Both the position numbers and the translations under genes were made by a program. A stretch of 60,000 bases of DNA. Source: Liolophura sinensis. Its lineage: Eukaryota; Mollusca; Polyplacophora; Chitonida; Chitonidae. The notes beneath the pieces are model-generated. The model worked only from the letters and a program-made list of their open reading frames with translations. It searched no databases and had not been told where the DNA came from. Positions 32,460-45,300 of the stretch are shown here, in pieces (the stretch's first letter is position 1; each line of letters starts with the position of its first letter). The DNA is taken from assembly GCF_032854445.1 (NCBI RefSeq), contig NC_088302.1, positions 30,599,979-30,659,978 on the forward strand, given 5' to 3'.

Positions 32460-32540
32460 CTCTAGCCGTTAACTTGGGTAGCTGTTGTACAGGTGAAACT
32501 TTCTGGAGTGCAGTATAATGAGCACCATTAAATAAATCAC
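32460..32540 (+). mobile_element. strongly decayed SINE family A 3' end
   Basis: TTGTACAGGTGAAACTTTCT, GGAGTGCAGTATAATGAGCA and CCATTAAATAAAT follow the family A 3' end with many substitutions. Confidence 0.45.
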
Positions 32541-33766
32541 TTCTCCCATATTCAAGAACACTGCAGTGTGTTACATGTATACACCCGCCTCTTGTGCTGT
32601 ATCTCACCTAAAAATTTGCCCCAAAAAGAACATTTATAAAGGCAAATCAAATTCATGAAAGTGTTACTCTTGGTGCAGAGACTTCCATTTTTCCATACAT
32701 ACATCATACTGCATACCCTCCAAAAAAAAAAAACACCGTATCATTTTTCTAAGGTGAGTACACGACGTACATGTAAAACTCTCACAATGCAACAAAGCCA
32801 GTAACTGCAGAAAACAATTAAAAGTGATGACCCAGTCTGTTGTTAATTGTTGCAAGGGAAAGTTGGTCTTCTTTCATTTTCACAGGCGAAAATCTATAAA
32901 TGATCCCAGTGTGATACACATGGCTCTGTTTCTGATGTGATATAAAAGTCAGAGTGACCTGGGCACATCCTCTTTTAGCTTACATACTCTGCCTTAAAAA
33001 TTGTCTCTAAAATGAGCATTTTTGGAAGCACTGGGAGGTCATGAAATACTCTGTTTGGTACTGAAAATGATGTTTTTCCCAGTAGGAAATGTAAATGTAC
33101 ATGTACATTCTAAACAAATCACAAATCACCTTCTAAACTCATCAGAACTCTCACTGAGAATTGGGCAAAATGTGTAAGTTAATGGTCACGGGTGAAATGT
33201 TGGGCCAAATGCAGTACACATGGGTACACTTAATTCTTACACGGAATAAAACTTGTCAATTTAATTCTGTTTGAGGTTCAAATTTTAAATGATTTGATCT
33301 TTGTTGAGGCCAAACCAATGACTGTTATAAACAGACAAATGTGTCAGCCTCATGGTTTAGGATATAGGGGTATACATGTGTTCTATTTTATGGAGTTATC
33401 TGCAAAATAATACAACAAAAACGTTGCCAGTTACTCAAATTTATAACTATAATAACCACAGGTGTTTTCTATGGTAATTACAGATTGAAGTCATATTATT
33501 ACATTATGTACTAAGAGTTTTGGAAAAAAAGGAAAAAGAAAAAAAAAGACTACATGTACATATGTAATTAACAGTAGGTAACAAATGAACAGTACATAGA
33601 GATCCTTGTATGTTAACAGGTATATTGTGGATAAGGTTCAGACCCATGAATAATTAATGATATGACTCCGGTAATAAGCTTTTTTTCATTACACACATAC
33701 ATGCTTTGTTGCGTACATCTGCGATGTGATAAATCAAACAGCCGTGTCAAGCGTAACGCCTTGATG

Positions 33767-33776
33767 CTATAAATAG
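33767..33776 (+). promoter_or_regulatory. TATA-like element that is also a consensus MEF2 site
   Basis: CTATAAATAG, inside TGCTATAAATAGCAG, is about 1 kb upstream of the presumed leader exon of the DLC1-like gene. It satisfies both TATAAA and the MEF2 consensus CTA(A/T)4TAG. Which role it plays, if any, is unknown. Confidence 0.35.
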
Positions 33777-34063
33777 CAGCGAAACGACAGGCGTAATCCT
33801 GTATGAAGTGGTCTGTGTCAGATCTTATTCACTGGTGTGTGACTGGTTTGTATCATGATGTGATGTGTGTGACTTACATAAATGTAAATATTTTTAATAT
33901 ACTGATGTTGGCTGTAGTGGGTGAAACGATTTTCAGTGAACAGTATGGTACCAAGGGTTGGATAGCTGTAAGAATAAATTAAGGGTTACCATGGAAATAT
34001 CTACCAGTATATTAATCATAACACTGCTTTACAATGCCTTAGACTTAGTGGCTTAACATTAGT

Positions 34064-34217
34064 TACCGTAAGTGGGAAGGTCTGGCAGCAACCTGGGGTT
34101 GGTCGTGGGTTTCCCCCGGGCTGTGCCTGGTTTCCTCACACCATTATGCTGGCCGCCGTCGTGTAAGTGAAATATATCTTGAGAACGGCGTAAATCCCCA
34201 GTGAAATAAATAAATAA
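34064..34217 (+). mobile_element. SINE family A, 5'-truncated copy
   Basis: CGTAAGTGGGAAGGTCTGG, GTTGGTCGTGGGTTTCCCCC, TATGCTGGCCGCCGTCGTG and the (AAAT)n tail belong to family A. No clear target-site duplication. Confidence 0.88.
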
Positions 34218-34820
34218 TACTAGTAGAAGTTATAATGTCCCAGCCCGTTGCATTGTTCACTCTTGTATCTAAATTTTGTGTGTAGATGTTTTTATGTGAT
34301 TTTTGTTTTTGTTTTGTATAATGATGGAAGCGATGGTGAAATTTGTGAGTGCGCTATGTTATTACTTATTAAATATGACGACAGCACAGCGTTTTGAGTA
34401 ATTTTAGACAAGTGACATCAGTGACGTCTAATAATTTGCTGTCAGCATCACCACATTTATTTCTTTTACCTGATTCTGTCTAAGCCATGCAGGTGCAAGG
34501 GAACACGTAAGTTTCTGTTAGGTGTACCTGAACAGGCTAATACCCTAACTGGGATAAATGGATGAGAGGCTGGATTTTACTGGTTATGTGTGACCATTTG
34601 CCATCTATCACACTATTGTCGCTCCTCTGCGTGTTTTACGCTCCATACTGATACCTGTATTACAGGTGGATATGTGGAGGCACAAATAAAAATTATATGT
34701 AATATGTATTGATCCTGCTTATGACATTAACAACTCAAAGACAGCTGTCATCCAGTGATTATCCAATGAACTTTATGCTTACAACATTATAATGAGTTAT
34801 TTTGTGTGGTATTTTTACAG

Positions 34821-36347
34821 GTGTGTTTTTACTCTTGTGACAAGGTTGTCGGGAAATTAACACCCTGAGCATATAACGGAGATAGAAGGACTGTGAGATT
34901 CCTACCAGATCTGAACCTGGACTGAGTTTGATTCCCTTAACTTCTGGATCCTGATTGTAGCTGTATTTGAGAGAATATTGGTGCTTTTAGAGCTAAGTGT
35001 TAATAAGAGACATTCATGTTCAGTAATGTAGCCCTATTTCACAAGGTATAAAACCCCCAAGTGACTGTTCAATGCTTTGGACACCTGTTAATACTTCGTC
35101 ATGTGGGATGTGAGCGTGGGGGTCGTACTGTGGCAAGGTTTTGTACGATCCAGAATTGCAGGCGACCTACTCCTACACGCAGAATCGGCCCCGACTAGCG
35201 CTTTCCTGTGGCACAAGGAGTGTTGAGTTGCGTAACTTTGTTGTAGGCAAGTGTTGGTGTGATATTCCTCATGGGAGTCTAGGAAATGGAAATCAGCACT
35301 ATAGAAGTGGAGGTGGATGGGTGTGGCAGTGGTGGGAAAACGTCCTGCGAACTTCGGATAATTGCCCCTGTGGTTGCCATGGAAGCGCAGACATTGGACC
35401 TTCCCAAAACTTTGCCCTGCCCAGGTCCACGCTGGGAAAATCTGGAAACTGGTCCTAAAGTTCTGAAGATGGGTGTCAATGACACTGGTGAAAGAGAACA
35501 AGGTAAAACAGTAGAAACTGGACAGACTGTCTATTTACCACAGAAAGAGACCAGAAAGACAACAGATTTGTCACAGCCTCGTGGGATGAAACCAGTTCGA
35601 GCATCATCTGTTCCGAGAAGGGCACGGTCCAGCGATGGTGGACAGTTATCAGCTGATTATGACACATGCACACATGATTGCCACTTGGAAAGACCCGACT
35701 CGTACAAATCTTTTCAAAATCCGTCCACATCTTGCAAGCAACCTTTTGAAGGTTTTGCTCAGAGTTATTCTCGTGAGGCTGAAGACGCAGATTATGCTAT
35801 AGAAAACGGTGGAGACTTTTTGGCTGATTCTGGAGAATATGATGCACACACGTGGCACGGAGCGACGAAAGACTCTGAAGGTGTGTCTAATCGGCAGTCA
35901 CGCAGCACAATACGCAATTCCAAATTGACCAATCCACGTCATCGCGGCAGCCTGGACAGTAAGAGCAAGGCGTTTCTCTCAGATGGGTTACAGGATGGGT
36001 GTTCCCAAGGGACGACAAGCCTTCAAGAACTGCCCACTGGTCAAAATGCCAGTCTGCTGGACATTATGCACAAGAAGTTTTGTTCCCGACAGTATGACTT
36101 GGACCACCGAGCCAGATCAGTGGACACCCTTCACAAACAGGCTGCGCCGGTGGCCTTTCCCGTACGAGGCATCATCCATTCCCAGAGCGACTACCAGGTG
36201 AACAAACCTCCAACCATTGCCCTAAACGGAGTGGAGCAGCTGGTGGAGAGTTGTCTGTCCCTGTTTGGCCATCAGCCTGAAGAGGGCAGCGGTCAAGCAC
36301 GAAAGTCTGGCCGGAAAGTGACCAGGTGTCCAGCATCTCTGCCAAAG
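34821..36347 (+). CDS. DLC1-like gene, large first coding exon (354 codons, start at 35286)
   Basis: An acceptor-like TTTTTACAG ends at 34820, giving a 465-nt leader. The ATG at 35286 is preceded by an in-frame TAG at 35280-35282, so it is the first start in this frame. The frame runs 354 codons to the donor CCAAAG|gtcagt at 36347 (phase 0). The product is polar, rich in Ser, Asp, Arg and Gln, has no recognised domain and looks largely disordered, with basic patches such as VPRRARSSD. Vertebrate DLC1 also has a long isoform with a large disordered N-terminal exon. The frame is far longer than chance and the ends are good, so I regard it as real. Confidence 0.78.
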
Positions 36348-39300
36348 GTCAGTGTTAAGGGTGTATGGGTTTAACCTTTGTTGTTCCCTCCCTCACCTCA
36401 CCTTACCTCCCTGTGGGGGGTAGGATGGGGTGGGGGGTGGGGGGGGGGGGTGGGGTGGCTGTACCTGTCTGACCAGTACAGCCCTGAGACAGGGGGTGGT
36501 ATGGTGCCATCAGTGCAGACGTGACAAGTATAATACTCTTCATTAGATAAAAAGTGAAGGAAACTGAAGGTCTTAAAGTTAACCTTTGTGATTGATATGG
36601 ACTTTCATATACATGTTAAGATTGACGGTGATGATTCCATGGTATGCGTAACAACTGTCAGGTAATGTTATTTTAAAATTTGTTGATATTCTCAAGATGT
36701 CAACTCTTTTTTTCTCTTATATTGGAAAGCCATGATATACATGTAAATTGAGTTATTTTGTTTGACAGTGTATAAAACACATATGTAGGAAATGAGAACA
36801 AGATTTTTTGAAGTACAAAACATCCTAATTTGTTACTTTTGAGATAAAATCCTCATACCAGATGTAGTCTTGTTTTTACTCTCCATCTGACGACTTAAAA
36901 TATGATTAGTTCTTACAGCAATAACAACCAGTATACGTACATGTAAAAGACTAAGCGCTTTATATGAAGACATTTATGTAAGCATTGACACAAAGGAAAA
37001 CAGATTAGTCTTAACATGTATCAGATTGTTTAATGCACTAATGTTAATCTGGTCACCAAATACCGGTGTTTTAGTTTTCAGAAGATTATTCTGTGTGCTA
37101 ATCCTAATCTGTTTAGAAGAATAATCTCATACTTTAAGACAAGGTAGATGTTATACAAAGAGAAGCGTGTTAAATGTAGCATGTACCGGCATGTAGGACT
37201 GTCAGTAAAAGCTATTGTTTTTGTTCTAGTTTTTTTTATGATGCTTTAGAAAATACTGTTCAACAGTTTCTGATTAGGGTTTAGTCCCTACTCAGTCAGA
37301 CAGAACCAATTATCAAGTAGGTACAGGTTAATCTGTATGCACCTGTTAAGTGGCATTCCATCGAGCTACAGGTTAACTCCGCTTTATTTTTCATAGATTT
37401 AATTAAAAGTATCACCCATGTGATTTTTCATTGCGTATGAGAAAGACTAGCTATTTGATGGACAGGCCATAGTCAACAAATTAGCTAACTTCGAGTTTCA
37501 TGCTTTTACTTCCAGTAGCTACACATCTATAATTTCTCATTACCATTTAAGACTTTTTTTTACACAGGAAAAGTTATGGCTAGGTTGCTCTTAACAAAAA
37601 GTAAAATTTTCCTGTGTATATGTGCACTGCATGGTAAATTTTCTTTGAATGTGTTGAAAGTAAAATCTCACGCCTAGATTTGAGAATTTAGCCTCACGCA
37701 ATATAGGGGTATGTTACGTGTATGTAATAAAGTTGCTGTTGTGGTAACACTGCTCTTCAGTCTGTGCTCAGTGAGTTATTATGTTCATTGTATCTTCTAT
37801 CTACAGGGTCAAAACCTGAGGGGAAGAAAAAGGGACCAAGCAGGTAAGCTGGAGTCATAATCAGAACTTGATCTTTTCCTGTTTATTTTCGTTTGCTTAT
37901 TGTACAGCAAACCCATGCACGTAATTCTCCAACCTTTTCAACCGCCACTGGAAACAATATTTTGAAATATTCCGAGATAATTATGGGGTGTAGAGAAAAA
38001 ACCATGCACAGTTTTATGAAGCCCGTGTCTTAAGTAACACAGTCAAATCAATTTTGGCATCATTTTTGTAACATGAATTGTATCCATAAATTCCCCATGA
38101 AAAGGTGTTTTTAGAGGTTTAAAAGGTTGATGATTTACAACGTGTACATGTATGTAAAGTAATTAACCTCTTCCCGGATCCCAAAACAACAGTGTATTAT
38201 AAATCTTTCTGACCTCATTTTTTTTTTTTTTGCATCCAACAACATCAAATTTATATAAATTTTCTTACATTTCTAAATGCAAATCTTGGATGTACAGTTT
38301 AAATAAATTCTGACAAAATTGTTTTCTTGGAGCAAGAAGGATATACATTATAATTAATCAGCATGATCTGGTACATGTCTCTCAATCAGTGACCACATGT
38401 AAAACTCTGAAATCTGATACAATACACCACCAAACAGGAGTAGCAAGTACTTTACATGTTTTTGGCTTCAAGTGATTTAGTGTCTGAAGCCTTGGTTGCT
38501 CAAGTGAAAAGTTTTGGCTTTTTTTGTGTTTGTGTGTATATACATGTACGTGTGTGTGTTTGTGTACTTAGTTAAGAAAGGTATATGTAAGTCACGAGTT
38601 TATCTGGCTTAATTTTATGTTGGCTCTGAGAGACCTTTTGAACTCAGAGATCCCACTCAGCAATGTTTATTCATTCATCATCATGTACACAGTACCATGT
38701 GATCCAACCATGAATGGCTAAATTGACCAATTAGAATTAGCCTCTGTGAATGAAAGCAAATATTTTGTGCCATAAAGTTTCAAACAATTTAAGCACAGAA
38801 ATTAAACTGTTTTTTTTTTTTAATTTATTTGAATAATTCTCCACATGATGGCCGCCCAAGATTCATTCTTGTATTATACTGAGCCGAAAAAAAAAAAAAA
38901 GAGTGGGCGTGATAAAATATCTCTCAATACAAACATGTGTACCTATATTATGTACAAACCTTTCCTATTCACTTGAGGGTATTTTATTAGAGACTTTACT
39001 GTAAAGCAAATCTTTTATTTTACACATAATCATGACTGTCCATGCTGAATTCCTAAGTGACCAACAATTAGCTCTTCCTGCCTGTGACAAGCCATAAATT
39101 AATTTTGGACATTGACACTTGCAATGTACCGGTTACTTGACCATGCAGATTTTAACTTTAACATGGTGTGCACTGAAATGTCTGAATTTGGTACAGTATA
39201 TTTTAATATTTTATATTTTAATTAAGGCATATACATGCAGGTATATTCAACTTTCTGACAATGCATTTGAAATCCCAAGGCTAGTTAACTTGGGGCATTA

Positions 39301-42300
39301 AATTAAGATTTCGCTAAGAAAAGTCCATGATTTTTGTGAGGCAGGGACTTTATATTGACCATAATTCCTCAACCTTTTCGCATATGCAAGAGCTACTTTT
39401 AATGCAATTTATGAAGATCTTTAATTTGATTTTGGAGACAAAAGCACATTGAATGAATGAGTGATTAATGCTTAACGCCACATTGGCAATACTGCAGCCA
39501 TATTGTGGTGAAACACTACACTGACAAAAAGTATAATTCTAACATTTAACACAGAATAATGCTTTCAGAATAAACACCTCGCAAACATGCAAAAAGGTTT
39601 GAGAATTACGGGAACATTTTCTAGTTTGGTGTTATGAATTTATGGATGGATTGTGGATCAACAAGTCTTTCCTGAGTAGTAGGTGGGAGTTTTCATTTCA
39701 GAAAAAAATACCCTTATCATTGATGCATTTTGTATAGATATTTGCCCAAAGAGTATTTTTCGATCAAGTTCATCAAAATTCTTTATAGTTTCCAGAACAC
39801 AGACATTCAAATCTTCAGTAGAAATGAAGAAATATTTCAAAGAATTCCTAACATACATGTGTTACTCTTGAATTGATACAGTTAAGGCTTATCCAGACGG
39901 GCAATGCATTGGGCACTTAATAGATTCTTAACAGCTGAAAAATCATTCAGTGTATTGAATTCCAATTTACAGTGTGCTCAAAATCCTGTTGGACCACTCA
40001 CACCTTGATTAAAATAACTTGAGAGGGTGACAAGCTGGCCTATTTGTCTAGGTGTACCACAATCTGCAGGAGATCATGCCGACTCAGCAGAATGATGATC
40101 ACAATGGCCTCCAGTTGATCTCTCCTCAAAGACCTCCCACCCCTGCCCCACCTGGGATGTGGGGAGGGGCTGTAGCTATAGTGTGGACACTAGCCCCCAA
40201 ATCCCACACAGCTGGAGCTGTGGGGAGAGATCAGGCACTCAGTGAAGACAGTGTCTAATCTCAGGATTTAAGACTGTCTGTGTACACAGACCATTACTGT
40301 GATCTCACTAGCTGTTTTCCAATCAGTGCCAGTCTTTTGTGGTTTTAGCCTGTCTCTGGATAATGCTATTTATCACACTTCTCATGCTGTATATTTATTG
40401 GCTGTAACATTCTACAAACAGAGTGAATCAATACATCTGGCTATATAAGTACCATTCTTCATTCCCACATGAGTCCTTGGCTGGAAAGTTCAGATATTGT
40501 AAAACAGTCTGCAACTCCTGAAAGATTTGGCCATTTAATGAATCTGCCTACCTCTTAGTGTGTCCATTTTGAAACTTTGTATGTATGTCTCTTATTCTGT
40601 TAATTTTTTTGATTTTACATATGCATATTGAATTTGCTGATAATGCCTTAGGCTCATTGTATTTGTGAGATTCTTACCATTTTTAGTTATAACATTTAAC
40701 AGAAGGCACATGTCCAGCAGAAAATAACTCAGTTGAGTTTGTGTACAGGGGGCATAACTCATGTGTGTCTTGGCAAAGAGTGTACTTTGCACGTATGTAT
40801 GGAGTCTGCATGGACTTTCAGATGTAGATTAGGGATTGCCTTCCTAAGCATCGCCCTCCATCATCAGTTATAGTATAGTGTGCATTTAAGAAAATGGTCT
40901 TTGTGATAGATTTTCTTTGTAAAGAAAAGTGACTAGTGCACCATGTAGATACAATGGTCAACATAAACCTTCAGTGTATGTGGCCATCGAAAATGTTCTG
41001 AAGATGCAATTGCAATGCATTTATTTATCATCCATACTGATAACCATATGTCTCCTACACCTGTTCATTATCTCTGTTCAGTGTATATTTGAGTGCTAGG
41101 ACTGTTCCAGATAGCCATTTGACACTACCGATAATTTAGAAGTTGAGGAGTGGTTTTGAGACATAGTGCAGTATCATGTATGTGCATGGTGATTTAATGT
41201 GATGTAATAGGTATTGTGAAAAAACCTTGATACTCTGACAAATAAACAGTTTCCTAAAGCTACATATCATATTGTGTCCATAATTCTGGGAAAAAATGTG
41301 GAAGTTTATTTTGTATACGTGTATGATACTTGCTATATATGTTAACTAATGAAGGAATTAATAAAATTATCTTCAGGGAATTTCATAAAATGCTAGAAAA
41401 TTATTTCCTAAAACAGCTGACTGTGGTGGAATTCTTTAAAAATTAAGTTGGCTAATTTAATACAAGCACAAAAATAAAAAATTTGTCAAATTATGATATT
41501 GTTTTATTGACTGCCTGTATTTCTGAAGCCCGCTATAATTTTTATTGTCTCCAGCTAGAATATGTGCAGTTATTCATAAAGCTGATTTGTAGTAAGGAAA
41601 TTGATATTTATGCAGTCCCACTAATTAATTTGATATCCGTCCATCGTTAATATGCCGATGAGCAAAGGATTAAACCATAATCATTCAATCCATCATTGGA
41701 AGTTAAGATATTGCATTTTAAGCATGCAGTGTTAAAATGCATGCAGTTAGAGTTGATTTTAATTATTACTTGTGTCTTTCTTCAAATATTTAAATAAAGT
41801 TTGCCTTAATTCTACTAAAATTTGCGACAGATATTAGTAGTGTTGAAAATGGAATGTTACATTTCGTTACCAGATTTTTGGAGAAGTAAAAATATTCGTA
41901 TGTTGTTCATTAGATGGTCTAACCATGTGAGAAAAAAGAAATTCAATATTCCTGTTAGAATTACATATATACTGGCTAAAATGAGCAGACCAGGTGTCCC
42001 ATATTTCAGAAGAAATAGGATATATTAGTTTAGTAATGTGAGATTGGATTGATTACATTATCTGTGAAATTGAGAAACTCTGAATTCGGTAGTTAACCTC
42101 AATCAATTAAAAAAAAAAAACAAATGCTCAGAGATTGGTTTAGTTTATGGAAAGCATTATATATAATTTTGATGATATTTAAAACTTAATGGAAGTGTTA
42201 AATTACACATTACTAAATCAAATCCATATTTACTGGATGTGCCAATTTCTGACATTTCCGTTGTCTGTATCCTTGGTCTTGGAAAAATTGTGCAACTCCG

Positions 42301-45300
42301 GAAATCATATGCATTTTTTGGCTGGTGATGATACAAGAAGATACAGGGCCTACACACACATGTATCTCCCAGGATAAAACCGCACATTTGGTACTCTGAT
42401 TTTTGGAACGTTTGTTATAATGAATTTGTGGTAGTTGTTTTCATGAGGCATTGCTCACATACTGTTGTGCTGAGATGGTATGTGCTCAGCGGTCTGCCGA
42501 GCAGATGATCATTGGCCAGAAGATAGTTACAGCAGGAACTGAGTGAGCTTAAGTTGAATTGCAGAAGTTGAGGTGTAGGGCTGAGCCTTAGTTCAGGGGC
42601 TCCCAGGGTAAAGGCAGTGATCCCTGCTCCCACAGGAATTAAGGTGGTCTCAGTGATAAGTCTGGATGCCAGCAACCAATGAGAGTTAGGTTTGGGTCCC
42701 ACACCCCTTAAACCAGTGTGGATTTTAATGATGGTACTCTGCAGTCCCTCATGTGTTCATGTGTGTACATACAAACTAGGGTGTCCACTGGTCTGGTGTT
42801 GTTATCACTGTGGACAGCTGTCTGTGTGTGTGTGTGCTTGCTGGATGGGGGTTTAATAGGTCCCCAGGATTTTGGAGGAAGTCTATTTGGGGATATGGAC
42901 ATTGAGCCAGCTAGATGTTTAATTGTTGGTGAACAGAGGTTTTGTGTAGTGTGATGCTGAGCCATTTGAGCTGTCCTCATCCAGATCAGTCCAGGATGCT
43001 GGTGGTTGTTATCTTCATCAGTTCTAGTGGGTATTGAGGAGGGAAATACCAAGGCACCAGCTCATGAGCATTGGGAAATGACAGGGCGGATCTTGTATGA
43101 CCATATGGCCACATTGGAACCACATGTGTGTCTCTTGTGGTAATTTTTCGCCCTAGAACAAGGGTGTTACTGAGTTCCACTGTTACACATCGCACTGTTG
43201 TCCGGACCATCCGACTGTAATGTTGCTGAGGCGCGCGCTCTTCGCACTCACCTTGCTGCGACATGTGTTTGCACCCGGTCACCAACTTGCCATTGTGGCA
43301 CTAGAATAATCCATTACCCGATGGCAAAGTCAACCAGCCTTTTTTGAATTTCTCTCTTTTGTATCGTATTGTGACAGCAACATTTTTTTTGCATCCAAAA
43401 TGTTTGATACATAAGGAGATTTGTATACTGACTACCCTGGTTGTTGTAGACTTGATTGACAGGTTCCCCTGAGTCAGTTGACAGTGGCTCTGTTCTGAAG
43501 CAACTCAATTGTCACCCGTCATGACACGGAAATGTAAGACACGTTGTTCGGTGATGATTTAACTTAGATTCTGTTGGACAAGTTTTTTTTTTTTTTTGAA
43601 AAGTATGAGAAACCCATTCAGCAGAATGACTTTTTTAAACCCTAATCATTCCTGGACCCGGAGTTTTAGTGCTCGTGTGAGAGGATTCCGAAAAGGGTCA
43701 TTTGATAGAGATGTGGGTGCCAAACGCAGGAGAAGACTCAAAGGTAAACTTCAAACCAACTTGAATTTAAGTGAATTTCATTCTTCAGCTAGTTTAGTCA
43801 CACATGAATTAAGGCATGATAATACATGTATTTGTACCTGTACTAAAATCTAGTTGTTCTTGATTTCACATTTTAAAAAAAAAATTCCGTTTTAAATGAA
43901 AAGTATATTTTTATTTCTTTTAGTGAATATCTTTATAGGTGTGAAAAAATTAAGTGTGGTTATTTGATTGCATTTTCTCTTAGCAATAAAGGTGACATGT
44001 CTGAATGTGTGAAAATGTTATTTTCAGGTATATAAAGTTTGTATATAACTGAGAACTTTAACTTTTTTTTTCATTCTCCATGTTATTCTCTAGACAAGGG
44101 TTAAAATATTTCACATTAATTACTTGTAGCTTAATTTGTCAGCACTGACCATAATCTATGGATTTATACCTTAGAAGGATCTAGCCTTTTGCACGATTTT
44201 ATTACCGCAGGCACGCTCCCTAGGGACTTTGTGAGTCACATGTATATACCTTACATTACGCATCTTTAAGAGGGTTTTATTCTCTCCAACAAAACACCAT
44301 GTCAATGTTGCGAATAGGTGAGTAGTCACATGATCAGCAGCGGGATGCTATCCCCATTGTTGTGTTATGTGATAGACCGTTTAAGAACTAGGTTTTGAAG
44401 TCCTGTGAAGTCATCAGGCTTCCAGGATTTGAAAGTTAGATGATGGTCAGGGGAGGGGGGAATTGGAGTTGACATAAAGGTATCAGGTTGTTGGGTCTGA
44501 CCTGGGATAGGTGTATATCCTGTGAAATGATATACAAAATATGTATGGAAAATAAGGTGAGGTACTTGTAGTTTGAAAACAGTGTCCTGAAGTTGAGGTT
44601 TAGGTGCATGTGAATCCTGTGTAAATGGCGTAGTAGGCATTGCCAGGTTTTCCTACTTGTGTGAAGGTTCATTCATGTTTACAGCCAGGAAGGATTATAT
44701 CAGGTTTGTCATGATATTAACCCAATTGATTGATTAACTTTGTTTTTACAGGACTAATATAACTGTTATACATGTAGTAGTCTCAGGGTTTTAACAGGAA
44801 AATGATGGAGGAGGGAAATTTCATGTTAATGTGGATATCAAGTTTGGTGTCATTGAAATGGTTTTGCTTCCTGTTTAAAAATTACTAGAACCTTAAAAAA
44901 TAATTAATTGCACTTTTGTATTAATACCTGTTAAATATAGGTGATTAAAATGTTATAATTTGTATTTAATACCAATTAAATAGGGCTGATTCAAATATAT
45001 TACTGTTAATACTGTTTACAAATAAATGGATGTGGTTACATTTACCCACTGAACACTTCATAAATCTCAATATACCAACTTGAAATCTGTGGGTAAATTG
45101 CTCTGTGTGATATGTCTTACCTTCACATGTTTGTGATACCGAGGGCTCAATGCCTCACTAGGTGGGTGAAGGTGATAAAGTGGTCTGCTATCACCCTGAG
45201 CAGCCGGCTCTGCCTGGGGTACCTAGGGGCAAAGGCCAACTAGATAGAGGGCCAGGAATGTGTTTAAGTGGGAAGGATCCCAGACTGTTCACAAAGAGAC

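Larger units (their letters stand above)
37844..43604. other. intron of the DLC1-like gene with upstream region of the alternative exon
   Basis: Mostly unique AT-rich sequence with T and A runs (38218-38232, 38812-38823, 38887-38901, 42109-42121), two MITE copies and a short CA/TG run near 42822-42838. A small CpG cluster (GAGGCGCGCGCTCTTCGC, about 43227-43245) some 360 bp before the alternative ATG is a candidate promoter area. Open frames of 95-115 codons at 42415-43285 on the minus strand show no known similarity. Confidence 0.55.

Noticed and set aside
35316-35345. A Walker A-like word (GCGSGGKT, residues 12-19) at the start of the DLC1-like N-terminus.
   Set aside because: It fits GxxxxGKT by chance: no hydrophobic strand before it, no Walker B, and no NTPase fold in this family.
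42415-43285. Minus-strand frames of 95-114 codons upstream of the alternative exon.
   Set aside because: No similarity, no consistent splice structure, and amino-acid content typical of random frames.
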